Positions 23,640-36,323 of a stretch of DNA of 64,000 nt are shown piece by piece (within the stretch, counting starts at the first letter, position 1; the number at the start of each line of letters is the position of its first letter). The position numbers and the translations under genes are program-made. The notes beneath the pieces are model-generated. The model ran no database searches and was not told the DNA's origin. It saw only the letters and a program-made list of their open reading frames with translations. Source of the DNA: Cornus controversa (Eukaryota; Streptophyta; Magnoliopsida; Cornales; Cornaceae); assembly GCA_026545225.1 (NCBI GenBank), contig CM048852.1:13736146-13800145 (forward strand). Direction: 5' to 3'.

Positions 23640-24200
23640 CTATACAGCAGACCAAAACTTCTGCCTAGTTTTAAGAATCTTCTTCCATGTCCATGATGCC
23701 TCTTTAGGTACTTTCACTTCCCAAAAGTTCCTATTCTTAAGCAAATTATGTTTCACCCAATTAACCCATAGTGAACAGGACTCTATTTGAGACATTTTCC
23801 ACGGGTGTTTAGCCATAGCTACCGAGTTCCATACATTAACATCTTTTATTCCCAAACCTCCTTCATCTCTTGGATAGCAAATTTCGTCCCATGCAATATG
23901 ATTACCCCCTTCCTGCATCATAGGACCCTTCCAGAAAAATTTCCTCATAACATAATTTATTTCTTTTAAAATAGCTTTCGGAAGAACATAAATTGAGGCC
24001 CAATATCCCTGAACAGAGAACAAAACAACTTTAATCAGCTGAAGTCTTCCAGCAAAGGACAAGAATCTATTAGTCCGGGCCTTGATTTTAGTGGTTATCT
24101 TCATTATCACCTCTTCACAATCTTTACTCTTAAGCCTTGTGGAGATTAACAGAACCCCAAATATTTGACTGGCAAAGCTCCAAGTAAATTTCTTGCAGAA
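23640..24200 (-). pseudogene. LINE ORF2, RT thumb/connection region
   Basis: The frame reads STRLKSKDCEEVIMKITTKI, FLSFAGRLQLIKVVLFSVQG, YWASIYVLPKAI, KFFWKG and then GGLGIKDVNVWN. These are the conserved blocks that follow the catalytic palm in plant L1 elements. It lies in a different frame from the palm. The usual ~50-60 residues between the FADD motif and the 'LP.KYLG' block are missing. The codons before STRLKSKD are out-of-frame or non-homologous. Confidence 0.88.
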
Positions 24201-24866
24201 AATAACAATAGGTCGTCTGCAAAACCGAGGCTGGACAGTTTCTGTTTCTGGCACTTCCAATGGTAGTCAAAAGCACCACAACCAATTTCAAAATTTATCA
24301 TGCCTGTTATGATCTCCATTACCATTACAAATAGGTATGGAGACATAGGATCCCCTTGTCTCAGACCCCTACCATTAAAAAAATACCCTTCCAGCCCACC
24401 ATTGATATTAATTGAGAATTTTGCTGTAGTGATACACACCATAATCCACTTGATAACTACCTCAGGCACTTTAAAAGCTACTAATGTAGCCTGGATAAAA
24501 TCCCAAGAGACAGTATCATACGCTTTCCTCAAATCAATCTTCATAGCAACTCTAGGAGGCTTAAAATTCCTATGATAATTTCTCATTAACTCTTGGGCAA
24601 GAAGAATATTATCAGCAATATCCCTGCCAGCCACAAAAACACCATGATTCATGCTAATACATTGAGGCAGCACCACTCTAACTCTGTTAGCCACAATTTT
24701 TGCAATACACTTATACAAGGTGTTACACACTGAAATAGGCCTGAACTCTGAAGTCAGCAACATAGGTAGGATTTTCCACTTTAGGTATAAGAGTAATAAT
24801 GGTTGAATTAATCTCCTTTAGTAACTTCCCAGACAAGAAGAAAGACATAACAGCCTTAGTAACCTC
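24146..24866 (-). pseudogene. LINE ORF2, reverse transcriptase palm (3' of the CACTA)
   Basis: From the CACTA junction the frame encodes VTKAVMSFFLSGKLLKEINS and LIPKV. After a small disruption come FRPISVCNTLYKCIAKIVAN, MKIDLRKAYDTVSWDF, GLRQGDPMSPYLF and the catalytic FADDLLLF. All palm motifs of an L1 RT are present, including the Asp pair. Immediately after FADDLLLFSARN the sequence jumps to LGALPVKYLG, which shows an internal deletion. Confidence 0.92.
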
Positions 24867-24884
24867 CACTACAAGAAAAAACTA

Positions 24885-25350
24885 TTTTAACGACATACAA
24901 TGCATGTCTTTAAAAGTATTTAACGACTTGCAAGCGTCTGTCGTTACTGGCCATGCCGTGAAAAGTCTATTTTATTAACGACGTGAAACGTGAGTTGTTA
25001 ATGTTAAAATGTGACGTCGTCACACAACAGAACGATCGTTAATTTCAAACATTTATGACATTTTTTGCAAGTCGTTAATACATCATAGTTTTAACAACCA
25101 GCTCTGCAAGTCGTTAAAACATTCTTTTGAAGACATGCATAGTGTGTTGTGCTTATGTGGATCCTTTTAACGACCTGACATGCATGTCGTTATTTAGATT
25201 TTAGTAACAACGTCTCATACGTGTTGTTAATATTTCTAGGACCTGTAACGACTTGCTTCTAGGCTCGTTAATATCACATATTAACAACATGCAATGTAAG
25301 TTGTCGTATTCTTATTTCTGACAACATGTTTTGCAGGTCGTTAAAAGTTT
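24885..25350. repeat. CACTA left subterminal repeats
   Basis: Variants of TTAACGACNTGCAA and of its complement TTGCANGTCGTTAA recur at least ten times in both orientations, often as inverted pairs ~15-25 bp apart (for example near 24890, 24975, 25065, 25100, 25170 and 25335). Such arrays are the transposase-binding regions of CACTA elements. Confidence 0.85.
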
Positions 25351-26089
25351 TTTTATTTTTAAAAAAATAGAATTCCCTCTCTTTCTGATGGAACAATAAT
25401 ATTTGTCTTGCCCCTATTATATCACAAGGTACCTTTCATATCACAAATTATGCCTCTCTTCAATGTAAAAAAATAATTCACACCACATCATATCCCATAA
25501 GCATCACATCTAAACATATATATCAAGAACAATAACCAAAATCCATTAGTTTTCACTAAAACAAAAACATTAAGCCTAACACGATTTCTACTTCAAAATA
25601 TTTAAAGTCGTCATAAATGCCAAAAAAATTCTCATTCATATGATATAATAAAGCCAACAAGAAATAAAAACCAAACCTTGAAATTCAAAAGAAGCAATCA
25701 TCTCTTGCAAAATAAGAACATAACAATCAATTTTGAACATATCCACTCATGTATACAAAGTCTTGACAGCAAAATTGATTCTTCAATCACGTTCTGCCAA
25801 AAAGAGAAAAGAAAATAAGTTACTACATTTAATTGGATCAAGCTTAAAGAAATATGGGGGAAGAAAAAGGCGAAGGAGAGGAAGCTGTAAATGGAAACAA
25901 AGAAAAAGATGAAGAGAGTTCAAACTCTTACAAATAAAAATATATTTATATCTATTTATAAATGAATAAATCCACACATATATATAATGTAAAATAATTA
26001 CCTTTGAGAGTAAGTTCTTCTAACAAACTTGGCATGGCATACAATTGATCATACTTTAGCTTATCAAAGGTAAAAGTAATTTTTGCTTG

Positions 26090-26270
26090 CCCTATACAAG
26101 GTCACATCAGTTGCATATACATCCTTGACCCAGATTTTTCAACATTCAGTTTTCCAATAAGAATAGTATCCACAAAATGCAATTAGGTCTGTTGAATCAA
26201 TTTCTCCAATAGAAATAACTAAATTTGGCTCAGTCCAATGTAACAATTCACAATCTAATCCCTCTAAATT
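26090..26270 (-). pseudogene. Possible decayed CACTA transposase segment
   Basis: The minus strand reads LLHWTEPNLVISIGEIDSTD, then an intervening block, then KIWVKDVYATDVTLYR, with a stop between. The spacing loosely fits the 'G.I.STDP...KV.V..V...A.LY' pattern of plant En/Spm-type transposase C-termini. The match is weak and no flanking domain supports it. Confidence 0.25.
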
Positions 26271-27840
26271 TTCAGTAGGCTCAGTAATAGGACTGAATTG
26301 AGGCGAAGCTCTTGCATTATCACACTATGAATTATGAAAATAAATAAGAAAACTATAAGTTTCAAAATCACTTTAGTAAATCAATTATGATAAAACAATC
26401 AAGAGGTTGATATTTTCATTGTTCTCAATTGATTCATAAGAAATGCAGAGTCAATTTAAAATGTCCAAGCCCAAAGTAGAATGCATTTATAACGGAGATA
26501 CCACAGACAATATCAATCTCAATGCATTAGCAAACACCTTATATTAGATTTTATAAACTTTGCTTAATAGGCTGTTAAGTTAAAAATTTGCAAAGTCAAT
26601 GTGCTATCTTCTCTTTAAAACTAAACCATTATGCATTATAGAACTCAAACATCCCTGCCACAAAATCTTCAAACTCACAAACACTTGCAGATCAAGTAAA
26701 TGTATAAACTTCATTAATATTAACATCAACACCTAAGCACTGACAACTACCTCGATCATTTAACTTGCTAGATATTAAGTTATTGTAAACATCTCGTGAA
26801 AAAGAATCCATTATTTAAATGTGTTCAAATACATTTATATGCAGAACATACACAGAGAGATTGGTTGTGTATTCTGAATAGATTCAGAACATTCAGCACA
26901 AAAGTTCAAAATATGACAAAACTGGAAACCACAACTGTACCTAGCCCAAATATTCATCATAGCAAAAAAAATTAGAGCATATCTCCACACAAAACCATAC
27001 AACGCAGAACAGCAAACACAGTTTGGCATCCCACAAAAATTCTGTTGTCTCACAGCAATATACTCCCAATCAGACCAGATCCCACAAAGCCAAATATAAG
27101 AATAATAAGAGCATATGTAATAGCCACTACACTTAGCAAAACAAACTAACAAACATATTATAACAAACCTCCAGACATCAATAGGTTGATTCCAGAAACA
27201 AAACCAAAATTGAAAAGAAAACATGAATAAAACAAAGTCAGCCCATAATCAGTGTAAGCTAGCATATGGAAAATTTTCAATACTATATAACGCCATTATG
27301 GAACTTCTCATATAATATTTGCCTTTGTTTGTTCTCAAAGACTCAAACTATTTGGTTATGAAACATGAAGAATCAAAGTAACTCATCCATTTTCAATTCT
27401 ATCTTTGTGTTAATCTATCTACTTATTTTTTTTAATGCAACATTGACAGTAGTTCAAGAAGTTGGTAATGTTATATATACCACAAATACTTACATGTGTC
27501 TGTGCCTATGCAACAAGGATGAAAGGAGCAATCCCCAAGTTTAGAGAGATATATAAGAAGGAATTACAAGCCTAATAATGCCATTATCATGAACAGGGGT
27601 CACGATATAATAGTGAGAAAATGACTAATTAAAAACTTTGTTCATGTTTTTAGAACATTTGCTCATTCACACAATTTCTCATATATGTTTTGTTCTTTCC
27701 CTATTTCACAGTTTCCTTTCACCCTTTTATTACTCATTTCTCTATAAATTAATGCTGCATATATAAATAGAATTTTTTCTTTGAATTTCAGTTGGAGTAT
27801 AGAATTTATGTACATGCAGTTTTGAAAGAATTAATATATA

Positions 27841-27842
27841 TG

Positions 27843-27881
<39 letters not shown>

Positions 27882-27882
27882 C
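27841..27882. repeat. (TA)n microsatellite in the CACTA
   Basis: A TA-dinucleotide run within non-coding CACTA interior. Confidence 0.9.
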
Positions 27883-27999
27883 ATGGAAATGCGCTTGATC
27901 CATGTAAGCCTAGGCCTCAATATTAAGAATAGGATAGAAGTAGTTGGGCTCTTTAACAAGATTTGTCAATCTGTTGTTTTCCTATCTAAGGTAAATCTA

Positions 28000-30900
28000 C
28001 TAATTCTAGGGTGACTTTTAGTCAAAACAATAGTGTACACTTCATATCCTTAATTTCTGATCACCCACCATGCAATGAACTCCTGGTTTTGCCTGAAATT
28101 ATTGCTCCTATGCTTAGCCTAAAATTCTTTTCTATTTGATGAAATGAAACCCCTAGTTTAGGATCCAAAAAAAAAGAGGAAGAATACTGAAAGGCTACAT
28201 TGATTCAGTATGTATATCATATGTTACCTTAATTAGGTTAATCTTTTTATGATTATATCACATGGTACCATTTTCACAGATTTCATATTGTGATGAAGTG
28301 CAATAAAAAATGATAGTTGACTTTTATCTTCCCCAATCTAATGTTAAAATTCTTAAGAAGAAGAGTCATTTATAAAAACAAAGTCATTATGGTGACAAGA
28401 GAACTTTGGTGAATTGTGAATTGTATAGAAGTATACACTATATAAATCATGTTCTCATGGGCAAGGGCTAAAACTAGTTAAAACCAAAAGCAAAGGAAGA
28501 AGAATAAGGAAGAGAATATGTTTCTATCACTTATATACAAGATTAAAATGGGTATATTAATAACTTACCCCACTACAAAACAGAGTGATGCTTGATATAT
28601 TAACTCCTACAGCCTCCTTTGGTTCCTATAAAAAACACCTTGAGATCTTAACCTGCTAACTGTTGGAATTCATGAAAAAAAAAAATAGTGTAAAGAATTG
28701 GGAGAATAAAATACATCAGTAACATATTATTTCCATTAAGAGAGTGGGCAATCCTGACTTTGAAAGGCAAAAATTTTATTGATATATTATATGTTCTGTC
28801 ATAGCTGTGTGGCTGATTTATATTGCTCAGTTTGGTGGTTGTTGGGGTTCTAGATTTGACAGTTTTAAGCATTTTAGCTGCTTGTGCTAGTTTATTGTTT
28901 TCACTATAGGCATGAGCTTTTGTGGCTGCTACTTACAAGGTGATATGTGTTATTGTTTGCAGGTTTCTTGTGTATATTCTGTTAGATATATTTTGTGTTG
29001 CTTTTTAGATATTTGTGATGTAGTCTCTAATAGGGCTAAGTTTGTTTTCTGGTTTTTGAGTTTCTTGTGATGTTGTCTCTAATAGGGCTAAGGTTGATGG
29101 GTACAGCAAGGAATAGACTAATGCACACTTTGTGCACAAAAAGATAGATGGAATTTCACTAGAGAAAATTTTTACATAGCACACAACTAAAATTTACACT
29201 ATAACTTATTTACAAACTGATCCTGATTTGTGCACATTTTGTGCACAGGTACATTGAAACATCTAACAGAAAAAGAAAAAACACAGACAATTAGATGCCA
29301 CATATGATACCTCAATGGCTCAATCGTAGTACTAACATGCATACTTGCTAAAGAGATTATGCAGACGTGATTTTGCCGCTAAAAGAAGTCTTAGCAAACA
29401 TAATAAATTTAAGCACACAACCATATATAATTAGCAATGTCAAAGAGATTTATCATGTCAATAGATTTTGTCACCAACAGTGATTAAGTTTATGAACCAC
29501 TCATATTGATATCGCATAAATCCCATCTCTAATAGGTCTTGGTACAATTCAAAGGTTCCAGTCTAAGAATAGCCACTTTGTGTAAACTAATGCCAAATGT
29601 TAGGTTTGCCTCTAATCTTTCGATTCTTTCCATCCCAGTACCACACATGCGGATGTATACTGGATAATGCATATAATCCAATTAATTCTAATAATACTTT
29701 TCTGATTTATTAGTCATGGACATTAGAGTATATATATTCTGGCACCAAAAGCACAAGTAATTTGTGATTCAAAAAATTTATAGACGATAGTTGCATTTAT
29801 ATTTTATGAATGCAAATCAGTAGCAATTTGACTGACTTATCTGCTTACTACCTTTATTTTCAATTTTGCATATCAGATGAAAATTCTTGATAAAATCCTC
29901 ATTATTGGAAAGAAAAGCAGCCAGAAGATCAGGTGACCTGATATTTCTAAGATAGTATTAAATCTTATAACATAAATGCTTGTGAAAAGTCAACTTAGCT
30001 GACACAATCAGGCACTGACCATTAATAGTTGACTTCCAATGCCTTCTCATGAAAGAGATTGGCAACAATGGTAAAGCACATTTTGCACCCATGGAGGAAT
30101 AACTTATGCTCCAATTTTGAAATCAATATCACTAGCACAACATGGTCTCTTCAGCAGATAAGAAGAATTGGCACCTGACAATGAAATATAAGAACAAAAA
30201 ATAAAAATAAAATAATTGTCACCTGAATGAAATATTTTAGTATTACCATTAATATCACATCTAACTTCTAAGAATTATCTCGAGAGAGTTAAAAGAAGAT
30301 GATGATGATGAAATAAATGTACAGAAGATTGAGAAAATAATTTATGAATCCAAAGTTAAGGAAATTGTCATATGAAAAATACATTAGTATAATGGTCCAA
30401 ATGTGTTGAAAAGAGTTAAAACAACAAGAAGAACTTCCAAAACCTTACTACTTTTACCTCAGTCCTCACAAGCCACAAAAATTATTACAGCAGACTAGAG
30501 CAAAGAATTCCTTAGTCAACTCTAATATGTTATCTCCATAAATGTTAAGGAAATAACACAGTATATGGGGAATAGAGAAACAATCAACAGAATATGAAGT
30601 TTCTATAAATGGACGTAAATGAACAAGAGAAAAGAGAAGTTCCTATCAATAGTCTACATGCACATTCAGTTTATATCTGTTTGCAGAGTAGTAATAGCAT
30701 GCCTCAGTAAACCATTAAAAAAATCACCACTAGTCCCCACACAAACACATCCAATCTTTGAAGTGATGAAAGCGATTTGTCTCTAACAAAAATCTCCCTC
30801 CCTTCAAAGCTTGATATAAATTTTATAACACCATAGCAGTCGCCGCAAATCCTAAGGTTCTTATAACTTTAAGGGGAGACCCTGAGCAAGTGTTTAGAAG

Positions 30901-32100
30901 CCCCAACACTACAGCCAACTTCTCACTATGCCCACACAAAATCCACTCAATTTGACTTTTAGAATTGTTTGTTTCATAGTTGTAATTGACAAACTAGTTT
31001 TTAAGGCAAACAGTCCTATATTGTAATTATTTTTAGATTTTATCGAGGGAGATCCCAATTCCTCAATTGATTCTTTACTTGAGAGTACTAATTCTTCTAC
31101 ATTTTTAATAAAATTGTCGAAGGAAGTTAAATTTGTTCTAAATAAATTACTCATTAGTATTTGATTATTAATCTTATTATAAGTTCTTTCTCTTCTATCA
31201 ATAGATATACTAGCCTAAATGCCCTCACTATTTATAGGTGATCAAAGATGATATACTGATTTTCCAACCTTCACACCAACTCCTTGAGTAAACCTGACTT
31301 TCATCACCACTAACATGAGGGGCAAAAATATGTACCATTTCCCACATAGGGGAATACTTGAAGTCTATATGCCAAGCCAACACCACCAATCAAATTATTT
31401 ACTTATAAATCCATGTGATTATAATGAAAATATGAAACAATTGAGGATACATATACATTGTATATCGGGACAATATTAATGAATCCTTCAAGCAATATAA
31501 AATGCATGTTTATATCTATATCACCAACCATATATTCCTATTAATTGATCGAGAAAAAGAACTTAGCATCAAACAACTCAACCCAATCGCAAAAAATAAC
31601 TCCCCAAGTATAATAAAAATCAAAATAGAAGAAGGAACAAAAATCAAAATTGAAAATATTTCAAAATGGAACTTGGTTAAAATTCATATAATGCAAAAAG
31701 AGGATCTAATGATAAATCTAAGGTCAAAACCCTTGAAACACAAAAGACAACACACAAAACACCTACAACAATTATCCCTGGCAAAATATGTCACAACTTT
31801 TAAAGGCTTCATAGACCAATTAAAACAATCCTACTTGCTTCATATCCTAAAGATAGAAGCAATAACACAAGTAAATGGGATTAAAGTACAAATAATAGAC
31901 CAGCTGCAAACAAGTCCACGTACAAGTAAATACTACACCAAAACAGGCTACAAAATCAATCATTATACTAGCCAGAGGAACTAATGCATTCTGAATTGTA
32001 ATCAAAACCATGCTTCCAATAAATGCATATATCAATATAAGAACATTCCCATATTGATTGAAATCATCATCAATAATATTTCTTTGAAATAGACTTAAGC
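28000..32100. other. CACTA interior without recognisable genes
   Basis: This is AT-rich sequence with frequent stops in all frames. The frame at 31502-31984 is lysine/isoleucine-rich and compositionally random. A short block TCTCTAATAGGGCTAAG is repeated at about 29022 and 29075. I cannot assign a function to anything here. Confidence 0.5.
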
Positions 32101-32215
32101 AAAATCCACTCATTAGTAACCCATCTATTAGTTGGATTGTTATTGAAACCAGTGAGATAGAAAATTTTTAATCTAAACACTTCCATCACTTCCCGTTGAA
32201 AGAAATATCCTCATA

Positions 32216-33180
32216 TTTCTTTCTTTCCAAATTGTGTATATAGAGGTAGCCAACTCAAACTTCTTAAGAACAGAAATCAGGGATTTTCCTTTCAAAGTTA
32301 GAGTAGCCCAGTTTATTAAATTGCATTAGTCAACTTTAGGCCAAACCAAAGCACATCTAGCAATAACAAAATCCTATAATCTTTTTGTAAAACAACATTG
32401 GGAAAACAGATGATCTCTAACATAATAGTTTTTTATTTATTTATACAACTTAACTCAAATTTCTTTCTTTCCAAATTATGTATACAGAAGCAGCCAACTC
32501 AAACTTGTTAAGAATAGAATTCAGGATTTCCCTTTCAAAGTTAGAGTAGCCTGGTTAATTAAATTGCACCAGTCAAATTTAGGCCAAACCAGAGCACATC
32601 TAGCAATAACAAAAGCTTATAATCTCTGTGTAAAACAACATTGGGAAAATAGATGATCTCTAACACAATAGTTTTTTTATTTATCTATACAACATAACTT
32701 GAATTTCTTTCTTTCCAAATTGTGTATACAGAGGCAGCCAACTTAAACTTGTTAAGAACAAAAATCAGGGATTTCCCTTTTAAAGTTTAGCCCAATTTAT
32801 TAAATTGCACCAGTCAACTTTAGGCCAAACCAGAGCACATCTAGCAATAACAAAAGCCTATAATCTCTGTGTAAAATAGCATTGGAAAACAAATGATCTT
32901 TAACACAATAGGTTTTTTATTTATTTATACAACATAACTCAAATTTATTTTTTTTCAAATTATATATACAGAGGCAGCCAACTCAAACTTGTTAAGAACA
33001 AAAATCAAGGATTTCCCTTTCAAAGTTAGAGTACCCCAGTTTATTAAATTGCACCAGTCAACTTTAGGCCAAACCAGAGCACATCTAAGGATAACAAAAG
33101 CCTATAATCTATGGGTATAACAGTTTTGGAAAAATAGATGATCTCTATCAGAATAGTTTTTTATTTATTTATACAACAGA
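32216..33180 (-). repeat. Four-copy ~243-bp array of a LINE zf-RVT segment
   Basis: Units start near 32216, 32460, 32704 and 32944. On the minus strand each translates, with stops and shifts, to a version of DHLFSQCC..., ARCALVWPKVD, INWATLTLKGKSLISVL and IYTIWKERN. This is the same zf-RVT stretch as residues ~65-130 of the LINE ORF at 22874-23344, but from a different LINE. The units are roughly 90% alike by eye. A protein-coding fragment has therefore become a satellite-like array inside the CACTA. Confidence 0.85.
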
Positions 33181-33599
33181 ACATTTTTTTTAATTTATAA
33201 AACAGAACAAGAATGAGACCTAACAAATAGAAAAAATAAACAATATATAGTTTTTTTTTTCAAGCCTAAAGGTTTGAGTATTTTTTCTACTCAAGCGATA
33301 TACATGAAACTGTCTCATTATGGCTCGTATTGATACACACACACTAATTTATTATACACACACAAACAGTTGGTGCTTACATCCATATTCCAAAATATTT
33401 GACCAGGACATTTCTTAATCCTCATGATATTGGACAAGAGCAGTATAATAATAAATATAAAAAGGAAAATTATTTGGTAAAATCAAAATAGGGTTTATTT
33501 TATTAAATCAAAATGGATTATAAATCAACCATTGATTCGTAAAAATCAGCTTACTTTTTGCAAGGCGTGGATAAAAGACACAAAATTAGACATGGCATA

Positions 33600-33920
33600 T
33601 GAAACAACCTTTGGCAACCAATTCTTCTAAAACCCTAGCATGGTACAGAAGAAAAGCTTAAAATTCTCCACTGTAAAATTTGTAATAAAAACCAAAATAG
33701 AATAAGGAGAAAAACAATGTATCATACTAGTCATGACAACTTTGCTTCTCTTCATCTTTTTTCACGATAATTTTTCTGAAAACCCTAACACGGTAAAGAA
33801 TGATAGCCTAAAATTCTCCAGTTTAGTAAAAAACAAAAAAATAGAGGAAGGAGAAGAAGAAGGTGTCATACCAGTCACCAAACCGTCCAATTTGCTTCTC
33901 TTCATCCTTTTTCACTATAC
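33600..33920. repeat. Imperfect tandem repeat near the CACTA right end
   Basis: Blocks containing AAAACCCTA(A/G)CA, AAAATTCTCCA and TTTGCTTCTCTTCATC recur at ~33635, ~33780 and ~33890. The plus-strand reading frame at 33733-34059 overlaps these repeats and is not considered a gene. Confidence 0.6.
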
Positions 33921-34259
33921 TTATCATGCTGATCTCAATTTGGTGGGAAAACCAATTAACAAAAGGGTCTTCATCGATTCAATGGGAAAACTCAAATTTC
34001 CCACACACATACTGGGTTGTTACAGGTTGAAGACTGTTTTACCTAGTAGAGTTCCTTGATGGTGTAGATTAAGGATGGAGTCATAGATCAAATGAGTTGA
34101 AGTACTATATGGAGAATAACAGAAACCTAGGGTTTAAAATGGGGAGAGGAAACGATCAAAGCTAAAAGAGGGAAATCGTGTATTAGTGAAAAATGAGGGA
34201 AATGTTTTGGAGGGAATTGGTGAATCTTTGGCTGAATAATGACAATATAACAAACATGT

Positions 34260-34436
34260 TGTTATACTAAAAAAATATAGGTCGATAAAAGAAAATTTAA
34301 TGACTAATTTATTGCAAGTCGTCAATATAAGTCTATTTTTAACATTTAAAAAGGTAATTGTAATAGGATCCTTAAAATTTACTTAACACAACTTGCTTTT
34401 TATGCATGTCATCAATTACAAGTTATTAAAAATTAA
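34260..34436. repeat. CACTA right subterminal repeats
   Basis: The motifs GCAAGTCGTCAATA, ACTTAACACAACTTGC and ATGCATGTCATCAATTAC match the left-end TTGCANGTCGTTAA family, with decay. The region adjoins the right terminal inverted repeat. Confidence 0.7.
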
Positions 34437-34449
34437 TTTTCTTGTAGTG

Positions 34450-35854
34450 CTCATTACCCACAATATGCCAAGTTCTCTTATAAAATAGAGCATTATACCC
34501 ATCACTCCCTGGGGATTTATCATCTTTAAGAGAGAAAAAGGTCTATTTAATCTCTTCCTCAGTCACTTTCCCCTGCATTAACATAATCTAATCTTCATTT
34601 AAAGGGTTTTGAACATACTGACTGAGATCAGGAACCATTGCATCATCCACATCTCTGCTTAACAAAGTTTTATAGAAGTTGATAATCTCCTTCATAATTA
34701 ACTCCTTCTGTTCCAATCTTTGCCCCCTTTCTGTGGCGAGGGACATAATACTATTATGTTTCCTTCTATGGACAGCAACCTTATAGAAGTAAGTTGTATT
34801 TCTATCTCCCAACTGCAACCACTGAATTCTAGATTGTTGTCGATAGAAAGACTCCTCAGCCATAGCAAGAGATTGATATTGATGAAAGCACCGTCTCTCT
34901 GCACTTTGAAGAAGAGAGTTAGTGGGATCATTATCCAGCTGTTTCTGCTTCTCAACCAATCCTTCTCGAGCCTCCTTAACTTGATTGGAAAGATCATTAA
35001 AAAACCTGCCATTTAGAACTTTAAGACCAACTTTGAGCATTTTTAACTTTTGAGTAACTCTAAACATAGGCGTACCTTGAACCTTAACAGACCACACCTT
35101 AGCCACCAATGAGAAAAAATCAGGATGATCAATAAGGTGATTATTGAACCTAAAAGGCTTGTTAGAAGTCGGAATATCAGCATTGATCTTCAACAAAATA
35201 AGTGAGTGGTCAGAAATCCCAGCCGTTTCAAAAATAGCTTCAGACATGGTAAATGTAGACACCCAGCAATCATTTACCAATACTCTATCCAGTTTCCTAA
35301 ATAGAGTAGAATTGGACCAAGTAAATTTAACCCCGGAATACTTCAAATCCATAAGCTCAGCAGCCTCTATACACTCCCCAAACTCCTTCATACCCTCTAT
35401 CCATTCAGAAGAGCCACCCATCTTTTCATGCCTACACCTGATGGCATTAAAGTCCCCAGCCAAAAACCACCCATCATTACAGTGATTTTTAGCCAAGATC
35501 ATAATATCAGCCCATAACAATCTTCTTCTTATACTGCAGTTATCACCATATATCCATGTAACCACATAATAACCAGAGCAACCTCTCACATTAATAGAGC
35601 AGTGGATAAGTTGGTTAAGGATCTTCACCTCCACTCGATTATTGTCCCAGCAAACCCAAATCCTCCCTCTAGAAGAGAATTGATAATTATGTGCTATCAT
35701 CCATCCTATGGCAATATTATTCAGTTATTAGACTCCCTAACTTTAGTTTCAATTAGACCAAAGATTGGTAGATCATACTGTTTAATAATCCTACCAACCT
35801 CTTTTTGTTTATGAGGCTTATTTAAGCCTCTTGTATTCCATGCAGCAAAAAACA
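34450..35854 (-). pseudogene. LINE ORF2 N-terminus: endonuclease and start of RT
   Basis: The frame begins near 35854 with MFFAAWNTRGLNKPHKQKEV and LPIFGLIETKV, is broken by a stop, and continues as the 370-codon ORF 34588-35700. Endonuclease/exonuclease/phosphatase motifs are clear: FLAGDFNAI, DLKYSGVKFTWSN, KLDRVLVN and GISDHSLILL. Downstream, DRNTTYFYKVAVHRRKHNSI and FFSLKDDKSPGSDGYNALFY lead into the RT palm. This is the target-nicking domain plus RT start of a plant L1. Reading continues past the CACTA at 24866. Stops and frame breaks make it non-functional. Confidence 0.93.
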
Positions 35855-36323
35855 TAAGAAAGAATGTGAATAACCACCCTCAACTAGTCCCCTTCAGTGG
35901 CGACTTTAGCAAAACACACCTCTTAGGCTTTAACAGAGTACAGAAAGTACCTTTAGCCTCATCAACACCAATGCTCTTATTAAGTAAAGACACAGAACCC
36001 TGTTAGAACCACCAGCAAGCACAGGTATTACCTCTTGCTTAGGTGCATCCACCTCCTCACTTGACTCTCCTTGCAGCTCCTCATCTTGATTGAGAACTTA
36101 AAATTTATTAGACGAATGCAGAACAACAGGTTGCTGCACACTACCACCCACATTGTCCCCCATTGAGTTCACCTCAGTAACCACCACAGTGTTACCTTCA
36201 GCAGCAAATTGAGCCGCAACCTCCTGACTAGAAAGATTAACACTCTCCCCAGTAGTTCCTTTTTTTTGTTACCATCCTCCAAATCTTCTCAGGTGGACCA
36301 ACATTAGGCCTTCGCTCCTAAAC
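35855..36323 (-). other. LINE inter-ORF/ORF1 tail region
   Basis: Between the ORF1 stop at 36324 and the ORF2 start, the minus strand shows decayed coding-like text (VVVTEVNSMGDN, QGESSEEVDAPKQEVIPVLA), likely the acidic C-terminal tail of ORF1. There is no separate gene. Confidence 0.6.

Larger units (their letters stand above)
24867..34449. mobile_element. CACTA (En/Spm) transposon, 9,583 bp, TSD CTC
   Basis: The 13-bp terminal inverted repeats CACTACAAGAAAA lie at 24867 and (as complement) at 34437-34449. They are flanked by the 3-bp duplication CTC (24864-24866 and 34450-34452). Removing the element and one CTC restores continuous LINE RT coding across the site. Subterminal regions carry the repeated motifs typical of CACTA elements. 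I find no intact transposase. A decayed minus-strand stretch at 26090-26270 vaguely resembles a CACTA transposase C-terminal region. The orientation is unresolved. Confidence 0.95.

Noticed and set aside
26835-27224. Cys/Phe/Trp-rich 129-codon minus-strand frame in the CACTA
   Set aside because: It resembles no family I know, has biased composition from a CA-rich plus strand, and has no supporting context.
31502-31984. 160-codon plus-strand frame in the CACTA
   Set aside because: Lys/Ile/Asn-rich composition follows the A-rich strand and no domain or repeat is seen. The overlapping minus-strand frame is equally unsupported.
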